This document shows positions 63,658 through 64,000 of a DNA stretch of 64,000 nucleotides, one piece after another. The stretch covers positions 434,001 to 498,000 of the forward strand of contig JAAKBF010000149.1 in the NCBI GenBank assembly GCA_012656075.1. Reading direction: 5' to 3'. How positions within the stretch are numbered: the first letter of the stretch is position 1; every line of letters begins with the position of its first letter. This DNA comes from Phytophthora hibernalis. Lineage: Eukaryota; Oomycota; Peronosporomycetes; Peronosporales; Peronosporaceae. The notes below the pieces were generated by a model. It did not search any database and was not told the DNA's origin. It saw only the letters and a list, made by a program, of their open reading frames with translations. Position numbers and translations under genes: made by a program.

Positions 63658-64000
63658 GCTGCCCCTGGCAAGTTTGCCTGTCCCTACGGGATGCTGGCAA
63701 TCCATGAGTATGGATTTCGTGTTTGGCCTGCCGAAGGACGCGGCGGGCAACACCGGCATCGTGGTCTTCGTTGACCGTCTGAGCGAGATGGATCATCTAG
63801 CGGCTGTGCCGGACTCCATTACAGGAGAAGGCACGGCTACGATCTTTCTCGATCATGTTTTCCGCCAGCACGGGCTGCCGGAGGCAATTGTCTCGAATCG
63901 AGACCCCCGTTTTACCGGGAAGTTTTGGTCGTCTGTCTTCAAGGTGCTGGGCACCAGGTTAGACATGTTCACCGCGGACCACCCCCAGACTGACGGTCAA
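63658..64000 (+). pseudogene. Gypsy integrase core, continues beyond the window
   Basis: Resumes at LASLPVPTGCWQSMSMDFV with the first catalytic Asp (MDFVFGLP) and runs open to the edge through FVDRLSEMDHLAAVP, EAIVSNRDPRFTGKFW (second Asp region, Asn replacing the usual Asp in SDRD) and TADHPQTDGQ. The Glu lies outside. Confidence 0.85.

Larger units (their letters stand above)
59102..64000 (+). mobile_element. Second Ty3/gypsy element, truncated and interrupted, runs off the window
   Basis: On the plus strand in order: LTR remnant, gag C-terminus, protease, linker, reverse transcriptase, RNase H, a 0.95-kb foreign insert, and integrase core to the edge. It differs from the first gypsy in having a classical CX2CX4HX4C knuckle and YIDD-type RT, so it belongs to another lineage. 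Many frame breaks. Confidence 0.85.

Overview
The window looks like nuclear DNA of an oomycete, most likely Phytophthora or a close relative. The evidence is: four Crinkler (CRN) type effector relics, with LxLFLAK-type N-termini and CRN kinase or NTPase C-termini; short 57-80 bp GT-AG introns in otherwise compact genes; initiator-like pyrimidine-rich motifs just upstream of start codons; and a load of Crypton, MULE-Ulp1, chromodomain gypsy, copia, Harbinger, hAT and mariner relics of the kinds common in oomycete genomes. No tRNA, rRNA or CRISPR array was recognised.

Layout. At 0.5-7.4 kb is a small housekeeping island: a D-cysteine desulfhydrase/ACC deaminase-like enzyme, FOXRED1, a coiled-coil protein and a nine-exon sugar porter. 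At 7.5-10.7 kb lie two decayed CRN genes, the first carrying a perfect 34-bp-arm palindrome. At 10.7-23.7 kb is a transposon graveyard: a Crypton between inverted repeats, a pogo-type fragment, a MULE carrying a SWIM finger, an AT-hook-like segment and a Ulp1 protease, an Argonaute fragment, a PIF/Harbinger transposase, and an antisense SAP-like gene. At 23.8-28.9 kb is a second housekeeping island: an RWDD2-type protein, UTP13/TBL3 and a globin. At 28.9-34.7 kb an LFLAK-type gene and a small basic ORF sit beside a decayed copia element, followed by a TA-flanked MITE. At 34.9-36.6 kb are PSMD10 (gankyrin) and a second, potentially N-myristoylated globin. At 37.6-48 kb are a deletion-derived MULE-Ulp1, simple and tandem repeats, an element with inverted subterminal repeats, a hAT fragment and orphan ORFs. 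At 48.2-49.4 kb is a CRN-type kinase. At 49.8-57.5 kb are a BMT5-like rRNA methyltransferase and a BRE1-type RING fragment, whose RING is split by a 6,059 bp chromodomain gypsy element with nearly identical LTRs and a perfect 5-bp target duplication. At 58-64 kb are a foldback MITE, a Tc1/mariner fragment and a second gypsy element whose integrase region contains an antisense, open fragment of a family B DNA polymerase exonuclease domain; this element runs off the right edge.

Two observations affect how the whole window should be read. First, several conserved single-copy genes (UTP13, BMT5, the coiled-coil gene, the BRE1 RING, FOXRED1) are broken by small shifts, most of them one base in a homopolymer. 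This looks more like consensus error than decay, so gene-death calls based only on such shifts are unsafe. Second, several transposon reading frames are stopped where TGG is expected or plausible and TGA or TAG is found, which looks like real G-to-A type decay.

The most unusual items are the DNA-polymerase fragment inside a retrotransposon integrase, the RING-splitting gypsy insertion, the hairpin in a CRN relic, the LFLAK-type gene between copia-related repeats, and the pair of globins, one with a myristoylation-type N-terminus.
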